Source: Pseudomonas sp. ACN8
Lineage (GTDB): Bacteria > Pseudomonadota > Gammaproteobacteria > Pseudomonadales > Pseudomonadaceae
Direction: 5' to 3'
DNA: 64,000 bases
Assembly (NCBI RefSeq): GCF_002303925.1
Contig: NZ_MRCS01000001.1
Coordinates: forward strand, 124,001 to 188,000
The notes under the pieces were generated by a model, which saw only the letters and a program-made list of their open reading frames with translations, was not told the origin of the DNA and did no database searches. The position numbers and the translations under genes were made by a program. Each line of letters begins with the position of its first letter. The stretch's first letter is position 1. Below are positions 16,325 through 25,380 of the stretch, in pieces.

Positions 16325-17656
16325 ATGGCCTTTCATCCAATCGCCGCCGACGATGACGACGCTGGTTGCGTCAGCGTTTCGCGCCAATATGCCTGGATCG
16401 TTTTTGCACTGACGTTCGGCCTGTTGATTTCCGATTACATGTCGCGTCAGGTACTGAACGCGGTGTTCCCGTTGCTCAAGACCGAGTGGGCGTTGAGCGA
16501 CGGACAGCTCGGCCTGCTCAGTGGCATCGTTGCCCTGATGGTGGGCCTGCTGACGTTTCCCCTGTCGTTGCTGGCCGACCGTTTCGGCCGGGTCAAGAGC
16601 TTGGCGCTGATGGCATTGCTGTGGAGCGTAGCGACCCTGGGTTGCGCGTTGGCTCAGGACTACCAGCAGATGTTCATTGCGCGATTCATGGTCGGTGTCG
16701 GTGAGGCGGCCTATGGCAGCGTCGGCATCGCCGTGGTGATCTCGGTATTCCCCAAACACATGCGCGCCACTCTGACCAGTGCCTTCATGGCCGGCGGTTT
16801 GTTCGGCGCTGTATTAGGGATGGCCCTGGGCGGCGCCATAGCGGCCAAGCTGGGCTGGCGCTGGTCGTTCGCCGGCATGTCGCTGTTTGGCCTGGTGCTG
16901 GCGATGCTTTATCCGCTCATCGTCAAGGAAGCACGCATTGCGCCGCCACGTGCCGCGCAAATGGCGAACAAGGCAACGGTGGCGGTCAAGCGTCCGCTGC
17001 GCACGCTCTGGTCCAGCCGTTCGGTGGTCTCGACCTACATCGCCAGCGGCTTGCAGTTGTTCGTCGGCGGTACGGTGATGGTGTGGATTCCCAGCTACCT
17101 CAACCGCTACTACGACTTGCCTACTGACAAGGCCGGTGGCATGGCGGCGGGCATCGTGCTGTGCAGCGGTGTGGGGATGATTGTGTGCGGCATGCTCAGC
17201 GATCGCCTGTGTCGGCACTCCCCGGAGCGCAAGGTCAGCCTGGCCATTGGTTTCTGCCTGGGCAGTTGCCTGTTGCTGTCTTCAGCCTTTGCCTTGCAAG
17301 CGGGGCCAGTGCAATTGGCGCTGATCTGCCTGGGCATGTTGATTGCCACCGGCACTACAGGCCCCAGCGGCGCGATGGTCGCCAACCTGACCCATTGCTC
17401 GGTGCACGGTACGGCGTTCGCCACGCTGACCCTGGCCAACAACCTGCTGGGGCTGGCGCCGGGGCCGTTCATCACCGGCCGGGTGTCGGACCTCATCGGT
17501 CTGCATGCCGCGTTTCAACTGGTGCCATTGATCAGCCTCGTCGCGGCGGCGGTGTTCTTTTATGCCAAGTGTCATTACCACAAAGACATTGCCCGCCTTC
17601 AGGGGCAGAGTGTTCCTGAGTCCATGAGCGAATTCGGGCTGGAGGTGAAACTGTGA
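16325..17656 (+). CDS. MFS transporter (spinster/aromatic-acid type)
   Basis: A 443-residue, 12-helix major facilitator protein. The loop 2-3 signature is ADRFGRVKSLALMALLWSVA and motif around helix 4-5 is ARFMVGVGEAAYGS, similar to the MFS group that also contains the second MFS protein at 27-28 kb. It probably imports the substrate of the surrounding catabolic genes, acting in the inner membrane. GAGGAGG precedes the ATG by five bases. Operator copy A lies 260 bases upstream, so regulation by the nearby AraC proteins is plausible. Confidence 0.85.
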   Translation: MAFHPIAADDDDAGCVSVSRQYAWIVFALTFGLLISDYMSRQVLNAVFPLLKTEWALSDGQLGLLSGIVALMVGLLTFPLSLLADRFGRVKSLALMALLWSVATLGCALAQDYQQMFIARFMVGVGEAAYGSVGIAVVISVFPKHMRATLTSAFMAGGLFGAVLGMALGGAIAAKLGWRWSFAGMSLFGLVLAMLYPLIVKEARIAPPRAAQMANKATVAVKRPLRTLWSSRSVVSTYIASGLQLFVGGTVMVWIPSYLNRYYDLPTDKAGGMAAGIVLCSGVGMIVCGMLSDRLCRHSPERKVSLAIGFCLGSCLLLSSAFALQAGPVQLALICLGMLIATGTTGPSGAMVANLTHCSVHGTAFATLTLANNLLGLAPGPFITGRVSDLIGLHAAFQLVPLISLVAAAVFFYAKCHYHKDIARLQGQSVPESMSEFGLEVKL

Positions 17657-17700
17657 GTCGTCGTTAACACCCCGACCTGTGCCACAAACACCGTTTTTTG

Positions 17701-17731
17701 CGGCGACTGTACCAGCAGTCGCCGTTTTTTT
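17701..17731. terminator. Rho-independent terminator between convergent genes
   Basis: A 9-bp stem (CGGCGACTG / CAGTCGCCG) with a TACCAG loop is followed by seven T on the plus strand. It ends the MFS gene and faces the convergent AraC gene. Confidence 0.85.
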
Positions 17732-17740
17732 GCCGTGTGT

Positions 17741-18775
17741 TCAGAATGACTTGGAGGCGGCAGCGTCCGAACCGGACTGTTTCTGCGCGCTGCGCCACAC
17801 CGCCGGCGGCATGCCGAACTGGTTGATGAACCAGCGGGTGAAGGAGCTCGCCATGGAGAAACCGAACATGTCGGCAATGTGGCTCAGCGAGTGGTTCGGG
17901 TTTTCCATATAACGCAGTACCAGGGCGCGGCGCACATCGTTGATCAGGTCGCTGAAGGCACAGCCGTGGTCCTTGAGGCGACGTTGCAGGGTGCGCACGT
18001 TCATCCCCTGGTGCTGGGCGATCTGCTCAATGGTGGCGCGGCCCATGGGCAACAGCAGGTAGATGGCCTTGCGCACTTCGAACAGTGTCGAGGTGGTCTC
18101 GGGGCCTTGCAGCGAGTCAAGGTAGCTTTGGGCATGACGGGCCATGGTCGGGTCGGCATTGAGATTGATCATGTCGAGACTGACGGCAGGGCAAACGATG
18201 CCATTGAACTCGCTGCCGAATTCCAGATTGCAGCCGAACACGCGCCGATGCAGGTACAGGTTGTCCGGTGGCTGGTGCATGAAGTTGACGCTGCAAGGGC
18301 GCCAGTGCGAGCCGAGCAGGGCCGAGCACAGACCGAACGTCACGCCGATGGCCAGTTCCGTGGCCTGGCGACTGGGCATCGGCGATTCGGTGACCATCTC
18401 TTCACGAATGATCACCATCTTGCCGCACTCTTCAACGAAGATGGCCAGCGAGTCGTTCATCAGATGACGGTAGCGCACCATCACCTGCAGCGCTTCGCGC
18501 AGGGTGCGTTGATGGCTGAGCAGCAGGCTGACCACGCCGAAGTCCGAAAACTGGCGCGACTCGGCCATGCTCAGGCCGAAGGTCTGGCAACCGCTGGCGA
18601 TGGCCGAATCTTCCAGCAGACGCACGGCGGCATCGATGGGAATGCGCGATTCCGGGGCTTGCAGCTGAGCCTTGTTCAGGCCTGCGACTGCCATGACGTC
18701 GAGCGGGTTGAATCCCAGGTCCTGGCTAACTTCCAGGTATTTGGTCAAAACGGCGGCGCGAACAAGCGTGGGCAT
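17741..18775 (-). CDS. AraC-family regulator 1 (Arabinose_bd type)
   Basis: From the ATG at 18775 the protein has 344 residues: an N-terminal ligand-binding domain of the Arabinose_bd type (about 1-200) and a C-terminal HTH_18 domain (about 235-335: IEQIAQHQGMNVRTLQRRLK, SLSHIADMFGFSMASSFTRW). The start 14 codons inside the longest frame was chosen because GAGGGA precedes it and MPTLVRAAVL begins the domain. It shares architecture with regulator 2 (19221-20258). The 28-bp operators in this island are the obvious candidate targets of one or both. The ligand is unknown. Confidence 0.85.
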   Translation of the reverse strand: MPTLVRAAVLTKYLEVSQDLGFNPLDVMAVAGLNKAQLQAPESRIPIDAAVRLLEDSAIASGCQTFGLSMAESRQFSDFGVVSLLLSHQRTLREALQVMVRYRHLMNDSLAIFVEECGKMVIIREEMVTESPMPSRQATELAIGVTFGLCSALLGSHWRPCSVNFMHQPPDNLYLHRRVFGCNLEFGSEFNGIVCPAVSLDMINLNADPTMARHAQSYLDSLQGPETTSTLFEVRKAIYLLLPMGRATIEQIAQHQGMNVRTLQRRLKDHGCAFSDLINDVRRALVLRYMENPNHSLSHIADMFGFSMASSFTRWFINQFGMPPAVWRSAQKQSGSDAAASKSF

Positions 18776-18879
18776 GCGTAGGACTTCCCTCGGCCGATGG
18801 TGACGTTTCATTTCCATTGAAGATGTGTTGCGCGATCAGGCGCTGTTCTGATGACGTTTGCGTGGCTTGCGCGTCGATC

Positions 18880-19097
18880 CCGGTGGAGGACTGCAAGTGG
18901 CGCGATCAGATCCAGGATCGTATTTTTGCATCACCATCGAATGGGTTGCTGGACCCGAATTCACGAACCGCTGGAGCCATCAAGGACCCAGGATCCTGGG
19001 CGGTCTACGTGTATCCGGTAGGTGTTGTGGCCCCCATCAACGGAGCAGGGATCACTGACCCATAGTAGGTTGCACGAGCGTCATGAAATAAGCATTG
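18880..19097 (-). pseudogene. Decayed copy of the TauD-gene leader and fragment
   Basis: Reading down the minus strand from operator copy C, about 120 bases align with the leader of the TauD-type gene at 24.85-24.99 kb, for instance CAAGCGTCCCAATA, GCGAAGA, TCCCTGC and ACCTAnnCCGGAT. The sequence then jumps to a stretch sharing CGCCCAGGATCCTG with an internal part of that gene (residues around AAQDPEL) and ends in a short frame with a stop. It looks like a deleted copy of the dioxygenase gene. Confidence 0.55.
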
Positions 19098-19125
19098 CGG
19101 GACATAATCTTCGCGTATTGGGACG
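19098..19125 (-). promoter_or_regulatory. Operator copy C: 21-bp-spaced direct repeat
   Basis: On the plus strand the half sites are GGGACA at 19099 and GGGACG at 19120, again 21 bp apart, with the spacer nearly matching copy D (TCTTCGC, TATTGGGACG). It points toward the decayed dioxygenase leader on the minus strand, and beyond that to AraC regulator 1. Confidence 0.7.
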
Positions 19126-19220
19126 CTTGCCCAGGGATGGCGGGGTCAGATACGTCGGGTGTGCTTGGCTCAGGCAATGTGGCTGGCCAGCAGGCTTGAG
19201 TCGGCCATTAACCTGCTTTC

Positions 19221-20258
19221 TTATTCAGGCGACAGGGGCCCGGATGCCATCTTGCTCGCTCGGTAGGAGACGGCCCAAGCCGAGGGTGTCTTGCCAAAAC
19301 GGCTGCGGAACCAGCGTGAAAAGTCACCGGCAGAGGAAAAGCCGAGGAGTTCGGCGACTTCATACAATCGGCGCTTGCTGTTGGCCAGATACTCTTCGGC
19401 GAGTTCGGCGCGAACGGCATTGATGATCGTCGTGACACTCTCTCCCTCTGCCGCCAGGTGTCGGTTGAGGGTGCGTCGGTGCATACCCAGATGCTGGGCC
19501 ACGCCATCGACAGAGCACAGTCCGCTTGGCAGCAGCATCTTGACGATCTGGCGTACCCGCTGCGCCGGTTCGTCGCGCAGATTGGCCAACTGCATGTCCA
19601 GCGATCGCTTCACCTCGCGATGCAACGCGGGGTCGGCCGTGGGAATAGGCAGGTCCAGATCATGCCGACGGCATACGATGGCATTGAATTCCTGGGAAAA
19701 CTCGATATTGGTGCCCAACACGCGCTGGTGCACTTCAAGGCTGGAAGGTCGCTCGTGAGTGAAACTGACCCTTACCGGCCGGAAGGCATGGCCGCTCAGG
19801 ATGCTCAACGTGCGAAGCATAATACCGGTTGCCTGTTCAATCGCCTGGCGCCAGACGCCACGATGGCCCTGCATGTTTACACCCACATGCAGCAGGGTCA
19901 GGTCGCCTGCATCCTCGAGCCACATTTGCACACCGGCGTTATGCAAGCGCGTATAGCGGAAGCACGATTGCAACGCTGCACGAAGTGTTGGCTCTTCGCG
20001 GATGAGCAGCGCGAGCATGCCAAAGTTGGAGAGGTGCCGGGTTTCCGCAAGCAGCAGCCCGAAGGCCTCCTGACCGGACAGGCGGGCTGACTCCTCCAGC
20101 AGCCAGCCTACCGAATCGCTGCTGATCATGATGTTCGGATCGTCGAGGACACTGGCCGGTAGCCGGGTCATGCGCAGCATGCGAAATGGATCGAGCCCCA
20201 CTGAACGGGCCACCTGCTCAAAGTCGGTAAGGCTGGCGCTTCGCGTCAAGGTATACAT
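19221..20258 (-). CDS. AraC-family regulator 2 (Arabinose_bd type)
   Basis: A 345-residue protein with an N-terminal Arabinose_bd-type domain (about 1-205) and a C-terminal AraC HTH (about 235-335: VDGVAQHLGMHRRTLNRHLA, RLYEVAELLGFSSAGDFSRW, FRSRFGKTPSAW). It is divergent from the hydrolase gene; operator copy B begins only 11 bases upstream of its start. This suggests autoregulation together with activation of the hydrolase. A fragment of a close paralogue survives at 15955-16025. Confidence 0.87.
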   Translation of the reverse strand: MYTLTRSASLTDFEQVARSVGLDPFRMLRMTRLPASVLDDPNIMISSDSVGWLLEESARLSGQEAFGLLLAETRHLSNFGMLALLIREEPTLRAALQSCFRYTRLHNAGVQMWLEDAGDLTLLHVGVNMQGHRGVWRQAIEQATGIMLRTLSILSGHAFRPVRVSFTHERPSSLEVHQRVLGTNIEFSQEFNAIVCRRHDLDLPIPTADPALHREVKRSLDMQLANLRDEPAQRVRQIVKMLLPSGLCSVDGVAQHLGMHRRTLNRHLAAEGESVTTIINAVRAELAEEYLANSKRRLYEVAELLGFSSAGDFSRWFRSRFGKTPSAWAVSYRASKMASGPLSPE

Positions 20259-20269
20259 GCTTGGCCTCG

Positions 20270-20297
20270 TGTCCCAGTTTCACCAGATTGTGTCCCG
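20270..20297 (+). promoter_or_regulatory. Operator copy B: 21-bp-spaced direct repeat
   Basis: TGTCCC at 20270 and TGTCCC at 20291 are identical half sites 21 bp apart, in the 111-bp gap between divergent AraC regulator 2 and the hydrolase gene. A weak promoter (TTAGTG near 20304 and TACCTT at 20329) follows at a spacing that would place the operator just upstream of -35, the usual activator position. Confidence 0.8.
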
Positions 20298-20369
20298 GGA
20301 AGCTTAGTGCAGGACGCCAGCCCAAGGCTACCTTCACGCCGACAACGACAACAAAGATGGAGGTAGATA

Positions 20370-21413
20370 ATGGGCACGCACACCGCTACAGGTATCAGCC
20401 AACCGCTCGCGGCAAGGGCGCAGGTGGACGCCGACGACCCTGATGCATTCAACCACTGCTTTGCCGAACTCAACGGCATTCGCATGCATTACATCGACGA
20501 GGGACAAGGGCCTCTCGTCATCCTGCTGCACGGTTTTCCTTACCTTTGGTACATGTGGCGGCGCCAGATCGCGGTGTTGGCCGAGGCCGGTTATCGAGTC
20601 GTGGTCCCTGATCAACGGGGTTTTGGCCAAACCGATCGACCCGATGCCATTGAAGCCTATGACATGAGTCAGGCCGTCGGCGACATGGTCGGCTTGATGG
20701 CGACGCTGGGCGAAACATCGGCTGTGATCATCGGGCACGACCTGGGCGCCTGGGTGGCCCAGGCGGCGGCCATGCTGCGGCCGGATCTGTTCCGTGGCCT
20801 GGTGATGCTCAATACGCCGGTGCCACCTCGGGGCAAGGTCAAGCCGACCATAGGCTTGCAGGCAATGGCAAAGGGCAGGGTGTACCACCACCTGTATTTC
20901 CAGCAGCTCCACAAGCCGGACCGTGAGTTGGCCAGCGATCCGCGCAAGACCTTGCGCAGCGTGTTTTACTCGATCTCCGGCAGCGCTGTCGGGGCTGAAC
21001 GCTGGCGCCTGTTCGTCGAACCTGGTGAACCCATTCTCAACGCGTTCACTGAGCCGAAGGGCGAGTTCCCGTCATGGCTTAGCGCGCGGGCGCTCGACTA
21101 CTACGTCGCTGAATACACGCGCACAGGGTTTACCGGTGCCTTGAACTACTACCGCTGTCGCGACCGGAACTGGGAGATCACCGCGTTTCTTGACGGTGCG
21201 GTGGTACGCCAGCCGAGCCTGTTCATCGGCGGTGCCGCCGACCCTTCGCTGGAGCCGGTCGAAATCCGCGGGCTCTACGAACAGCTCGACACTTATCTGC
21301 CCGGGCTGCAGAAGAAGGTCTTGCTACCCGGCGTGGGCCACAGCGCCGCGGAAGAAAGCGTCGATCAAGTCAATGAATTACTCCTGACCTTTCTCGAGCA
21401 ACTGGAGCGCTAG
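20370..21413 (+). CDS. Alpha/beta hydrolase, epoxide-hydrolase-like
   Basis: A 347-residue alpha/beta hydrolase. It has the oxyanion motif HGFP (54-57), a nucleophile elbow GHDLGAW with Asp124 (the Asp nucleophile of epoxide hydrolases and dehalogenases) and a catalytic His in GVGHSAAEE near residue 325. An extra N-terminal 30 residues precede the domain. It follows operator copy B with a GGAGG ribosome site. Hydrolysis of an epoxide, ester or C-C bond in the local pathway is likely; the exact substrate cannot be told. A related protein is encoded at 43628-44599. Confidence 0.8.
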   Translation: MGTHTATGISQPLAARAQVDADDPDAFNHCFAELNGIRMHYIDEGQGPLVILLHGFPYLWYMWRRQIAVLAEAGYRVVVPDQRGFGQTDRPDAIEAYDMSQAVGDMVGLMATLGETSAVIIGHDLGAWVAQAAAMLRPDLFRGLVMLNTPVPPRGKVKPTIGLQAMAKGRVYHHLYFQQLHKPDRELASDPRKTLRSVFYSISGSAVGAERWRLFVEPGEPILNAFTEPKGEFPSWLSARALDYYVAEYTRTGFTGALNYYRCRDRNWEITAFLDGAVVRQPSLFIGGAADPSLEPVEIRGLYEQLDTYLPGLQKKVLLPGVGHSAAEESVDQVNELLLTFLEQLER

Positions 21414-21421
21414 AAACAAGT

Positions 21422-21463
21422 GCACTGTGTGTGGTCGCGATCACTCGCGGCCACGCACAGTGC
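21422..21463. terminator. Bidirectional hairpin between hydrolase and ligase genes
   Basis: A long stem pairs GCACTGTGTGTGG with CCACGCACAGTGC, with further GTCGCGA/TCGCGGC pairing inside. It sits between convergent stops eight bases from one and ten from the other, as expected for a shared terminator. Confidence 0.75.
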
Positions 21464-21473
21464 TTGCACTCCT

Positions 21474-23123
21474 TCAGCCGGCAGCCTTGACCAGCAGATG
21501 GTCACCGAACTGCTCGCGCAGACGGTTCTTCTGGATCTTGCCCGTAGCACCCAACGCAATCGTGTCGACAAAGATCACATCATCCGGCGTCCACCATTTC
21601 GCGATCTTGCCTTCATAAAAGTCGAGCAGTTCTTCGCGCGTCAGTGTTGCTTGCGGCTTCCTGACAACGATCAGCAACGGGCGTTCGTCCCACTTGGCGT
21701 GTCTGGCGGCAATGCAGGCCGCCTGGGAGACTGCCGGATGGGCCATCGCAATGGTCTCCAGTTCGATGGAGCCTATCCATTCGCCACCGGACTTGATCAC
21801 ATCCTTGCTGCGATCGGTGATCTGCATGAAGCCATCGACATCGATGGTCGCTACATCGCCGGTTGGGAACCACCCTTGGCCCGCGTGCTCGAGCAGCGGT
21901 GAATTGTTTGCTTCGTTCCTGAAATAATCGCGCACTACCCATGGCCCACGCACCAACAACTCACCCGAGGTTGCGCCGTCCCAGGGCAATTCCATGCCAT
22001 CGACGTCAACGATCTTCATGTCGACGCCAAACACCGCCCGGCCTTGCTTGGATTGCACGGTATGACGCTCTGCCGGGGACATTTCGAGATGCCTGGCCTT
22101 TAGGGCGCCGACGGTTCCGATAGGGCTCAGTTCCGTCATCCCCCAGACGTGCAATACCGCTACGCCGTAGGTTTGCTCAAAGGTGTGCAGCATGGACGGG
22201 GGGCAGGTCGCGCCACCAATGATGCTGCGTTTCATGCTGGAGAATTGCCGGCCGGTTTTTTCCAGATGACCAAGCAGGCCTTGCCACACGGTCGGGACAC
22301 CCGCGGACAGTGTCACGTGCTCGGCTTCGAGCAGTTCGAACAGCGATGCTCCATCCAGGGCCGGTCCGGGAAATACAAGTTTTGCCCCGACCATGCACGC
22401 GATGTAGGGAAGTCCCCAGGCGTTGATATGGAACATCGGCACAACGGGCAGGATCACGTCGTGCGCCGAACAATTCAGGGCGTCCGGCAGCGCGGCGGCA
22501 TAGGTGTGCAGCACCGACGAGCGATGACTGTACAAAACCCCTTTCGGGTTGCCCGTCGTGCCGGAGGTGTAGCAGAGCGTGCTGGCGGCATCCTCGTCGA
22601 ATATCGGCCAGGCGTAGCCGGAGGATCCCTGCTCAAGCAGATCTTCATAGCACAGCAGGTTGTCGATGCCGGTGTCTTTGGGCATACGCGCCTGATCGGT
22701 CATGGCGATGAACGCCTTGACCCCATTGCAGCGCCCGGCGATGGCCTTGATCAGTGGCAGGAAGGTCAAGTCAAAGAAGATGTACTGGTCTTCCGCGTGA
22801 TTGGCGATGTAGGCGACCTGGTCTTCATGCAGGCGAGGGTTGATGGTATGGACAATGGCACCCATGCCGGCAACGCCGTAGTACAACTCCAAGTGCCGAT
22901 AGCCATTCCATGCCAATGTGCCGATCCGTTCGGAAGGCTTGACACCCAGTCGGGTCAGCGCGCTGGCCAGTTGGCGCGCGCGGCGGTGGCAGTCGCGGAA
23001 GGTGTAGCGATGGATATCGCCCTCCACCCGACGGGATACGATCTGCGTATCGCCGTGATGGCGGTCGGCATGTTCAATGAGTGAGGAAATCAAAAGCTGC
23101 TTTTGCATCATCAGGCCTTTCAT
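21474..23123 (-). CDS. AMP-forming acyl-CoA ligase (AlkK-like)
   Basis: A 549-residue adenylate-forming enzyme. The AMP-binding loop is [17 protein letters not shown] (about 190-206), with WGMTELSP, the hinge motif [22 protein letters not shown] split as [12 protein letters not shown] and ITDRSKD, and the C-terminal catalytic Lys in GATGKIQKN. It most resembles medium-chain fatty-acid/aryl-acid ligases such as AlkK. It would activate a carboxylate produced by the dioxygenase or hydrolase steps. It is the third gene of a minus-strand set with the TauD-type and cupin genes under operator copy D. Confidence 0.88.
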   Translation of the reverse strand: MKGLMMQKQLLISSLIEHADRHHGDTQIVSRRVEGDIHRYTFRDCHRRARQLASALTRLGVKPSERIGTLAWNGYRHLELYYGVAGMGAIVHTINPRLHEDQVAYIANHAEDQYIFFDLTFLPLIKAIAGRCNGVKAFIAMTDQARMPKDTGIDNLLCYEDLLEQGSSGYAWPIFDEDAASTLCYTSGTTGNPKGVLYSHRSSVLHTYAAALPDALNCSAHDVILPVVPMFHINAWGLPYIACMVGAKLVFPGPALDGASLFELLEAEHVTLSAGVPTVWQGLLGHLEKTGRQFSSMKRSIIGGATCPPSMLHTFEQTYGVAVLHVWGMTELSPIGTVGALKARHLEMSPAERHTVQSKQGRAVFGVDMKIVDVDGMELPWDGATSGELLVRGPWVVRDYFRNEANNSPLLEHAGQGWFPTGDVATIDVDGFMQITDRSKDVIKSGGEWIGSIELETIAMAHPAVSQAACIAARHAKWDERPLLIVVRKPQATLTREELLDFYEGKIAKWWTPDDVIFVDTIALGATGKIQKNRLREQFGDHLLVKAAG

Positions 23124-23296
23124 GGCATCGCTCCGTTCGCTTGTCTGTGATTGGGGAGCGAGCAGGCGGCCTGGCCCGGGTCAGATGTCGCGTCAAGACC
23201 GCGACCCGACACAGCCTGTTTCCCTCCCCTTAATGATTGCTAACCGGCAACTGGCCCGGTCGCCCCGAGGCGCCGGGTTTTCCCGTGAAATCCGGG

Positions 23297-23776
23297 TCAG
23301 TTGAATGCCGTCAGGTCTTTCGGCGCGATGTCATGCTGCTCGCAATAAGCAAGATAACGTTGCAACCCGGTCTTCCAGTTTTCCAGCGCGACGATGTTGT
23401 CGTTGCCGTCCAGGAACGCGAGATCGCCATTAACCTGAACCAGCGTGAGCACATACCCGTCTGTGCTTGCCGTGCTGACGACTTCCGGCGTGTGAGTCGA
23501 TCCGGCCGTCTCATAGACGATGCTGCCGGGGCCGGCGATCCAGTCATGCTCCTTGTATTTCCATTGGCCTTCGATCGTGTAGACCATCACCGTACCCGTG
23601 TGGTGATGCTTGGGCAGTTGCATGTCGATCGGCGACTTCATCATGACGATCCATTCACCACGGATGGGGTCAAGCTTGAAGTACTTGAGCAGGACGTTTT
23701 CGGCATAGGGCGTAAAGGGAATCCACGGCAGTGATTGGCCATCGATGACGGCGGTGTCGACGTGTTCATAGAGCAT
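23297..23776 (-). CDS. Cupin protein, 2,4'-dihydroxyacetophenone dioxygenase-like
   Basis: A 159-residue single cupin. Metal ligands are visible in LPKHHHTGTVMVYTIEGQWK (two His plus Glu) with a later His in GSTHTPEVV. Length and pattern match the DAD family, which cleaves the C-C bond of hydroxyacetophenones with a non-haem iron. It lies between the ligase and TauD-type genes. GGAGAA precedes the ATG. The family match is moderately firm; the substrate is inferred. Confidence 0.75.
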   Translation of the reverse strand: MLYEHVDTAVIDGQSLPWIPFTPYAENVLLKYFKLDPIRGEWIVMMKSPIDMQLPKHHHTGTVMVYTIEGQWKYKEHDWIAGPGSIVYETAGSTHTPEVVSTASTDGYVLTLVQVNGDLAFLDGNDNIVALENWKTGLQRYLAYCEQHDIAPKDLTAFN

Positions 23777-23884
23777 GTCATTTCTCCAATAATGCGGTTC
23801 AGATCGAATATTTGTCGGCAGTCAGGACCGTCCGACGATTTCTGCTGGTCGGGTGCCCCGGTTGCTCTGGGGAGACTGTCCGGA

Positions 23885-24847
23885 TCAGTTGAGCGGGGTA
23901 CCCGCGAGGGTCGCGCGCAGCATCTTTCTGGGTGCATTGCCGTAATCAGCCACCGCGTAGTGCTGGACTTGCAGGTTGTCCCACATCGCAATCGTGTTGG
24001 TTCGCCACTTCAGGCGAACCTGGTACTCCGGAATGGCGGCCTGAGACATCAGGTAGTTCATCAGGTGATGAGCCTCTGGCATGAAGTCCTGGCCGTAGCG
24101 GATATCCTCGAAGTTGAAGAAATTCGAGAAGTGGGTCGTGAACGCGGAGTTGACGAACAAGACCTTTTCGCCGGTCTCCGGATGGGTAAGCACCACCGGG
24201 TGTTCAGCGGCGGGGTTCTTCGCAGCCATTGCATGACGATCTTCGCGTGGCAACTGGGCGCCGAAAGTCTGCTCGGCGCCATGCTTTGCATACAGCCCGT
24301 CGATTCGTTGCTTGATGGCCTGCGGCAGGTTTTCGTAAGCCATCACCATGTTGGAAAACAGGGTATCGCCGCCGGCCTCCGGCCCCATCTCGCAGCGCAA
24401 TACCGCTCCGCGGGGCGGCGCCGGCTTGTAGGTGACATCGGCATGCCAGAGGTTTTCGCGGCTGGCCTTTTCGACATAGCTCTTGGGTTTACCCGGATCG
24501 AGATTGCGATACAGCATCAGCAGCTTGTCCGCCTCCGGATGGCTCGGTGCCAGGGGGTGGGCTTCCAGTTCGCCGAATTGCGCGGCGAAGTGCTGTTGCT
24601 CCAGGGGGGTGATGTCCTGGTCGCGGAAGAACAGCACTTTGTGCTTCAGCCACAGCGCCCTGATTTCTGCGATCAGTTCAGGATCCTGGGCGGCGTCGGC
24701 CAGGTTGACGTTGCTGAGCTCGGCACCGATGGCGGGGGAGCAAATCTGCACCTTGATCGAATGCTGGCGCACTGACGACCGGATAATGGCGGGTGCCGAG
24801 GTGGGAAGAGGTGAAGGAGCGTCTTGGGTTGCGGCGACTGTTGTCAT
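23885..24847 (-). CDS. TauD/TfdA-family 2-oxoglutarate dioxygenase
   Basis: From the ATG at 24847 the enzyme has 320 residues. Iron ligands are H135 and D137 (LWHADVTY) and the distal His in NLQVQHYAVADY; the 2-oxoglutarate arginine lies in RKMLRAT. A longer frame to 25105 has no ribosome site, whereas GGAGA precedes 24847. The family hydroxylates substrates such as taurine, alkyl sulfates or phenoxyacetates; the residues seen do not fix the substrate. It is the first gene after operator copy D, followed by the cupin and CoA-ligase genes. Confidence 0.88.
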   Translation of the reverse strand: MTTVAATQDAPSPLPTSAPAIIRSSVRQHSIKVQICSPAIGAELSNVNLADAAQDPELIAEIRALWLKHKVLFFRDQDITPLEQQHFAAQFGELEAHPLAPSHPEADKLLMLYRNLDPGKPKSYVEKASRENLWHADVTYKPAPPRGAVLRCEMGPEAGGDTLFSNMVMAYENLPQAIKQRIDGLYAKHGAEQTFGAQLPREDRHAMAAKNPAAEHPVVLTHPETGEKVLFVNSAFTTHFSNFFNFEDIRYGQDFMPEAHHLMNYLMSQAAIPEYQVRLKWRTNTIAMWDNLQVQHYAVADYGNAPRKMLRATLAGTPLN

Positions 24848-24960
24848 TGTTGTCTCCAATCCGTGCTTGTGCACATCCGGTATAGGTAGCGGGTCCCTGC
24901 CAGTGGGGCAGGGATGCCGGTCCAATAATAGGTGTCGAAGTCGCGATGTCATGGGCATTG

Positions 24961-24988
24961 CAGGACAGCTTCTTCGCATATTGGGACG
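24961..24988 (-). promoter_or_regulatory. Operator copy D: 21-bp-spaced direct repeat
   Basis: On the plus strand AGGACA at 24962 and GGGACG at 24983 are 21 bp apart, matching copy C in most of the spacer. It lies 114 bases upstream of the TauD-type start and reads toward it on the minus strand, the same orientation relative to target as copies A and B. Confidence 0.75.
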
Positions 24989-25380
24989 CTTGAGGGGAGG
25001 GGAGCGATCAAAGTCGCTCGCAGGCCGCAGTACCCAGGCGGTCTGCATCAGGCTGCGCAATTGGAGAATCGCCTGCGCAATCGGGGAGGTTGGCGGGCAG
25101 TGCAATCGCTAGCTTAGGGCTCATCCAACAACAAGACCTCGCTAAAGGAAGGCTTATGCAATTCAGGCTTGCCATCTCCCACTGTGTGCCCCGCGCTTTT
25201 GAGTCGACTAAGGGAAACCTTTAGCCGGGTTGAAGTTTTCCCCCCAACGGATGCTGTTCATCTCGATATCGGCGCGGCGCCTGCTGGCTTACCTTGGGTA
25301 GGCAAGAGGCGTGTCGTCGTGGCGGACTGTTCCATCGAGCCCGCCTGGCGTTTTACCCCATAACAACAATAGGCCTGTCA
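24989..25380. other. Intergenic stretch before the porin leader
   Basis: About 390 bases between operator D and the short leader frame before oprD. A 64-codon plus-strand frame at 25169-25363 lacks a ribosome site and was not accepted. The end holds ACCCCATAACAACAATAGGCCTG, in pieces shared with the leader of the MFS gene at 26.8 kb. Confidence 0.4.
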
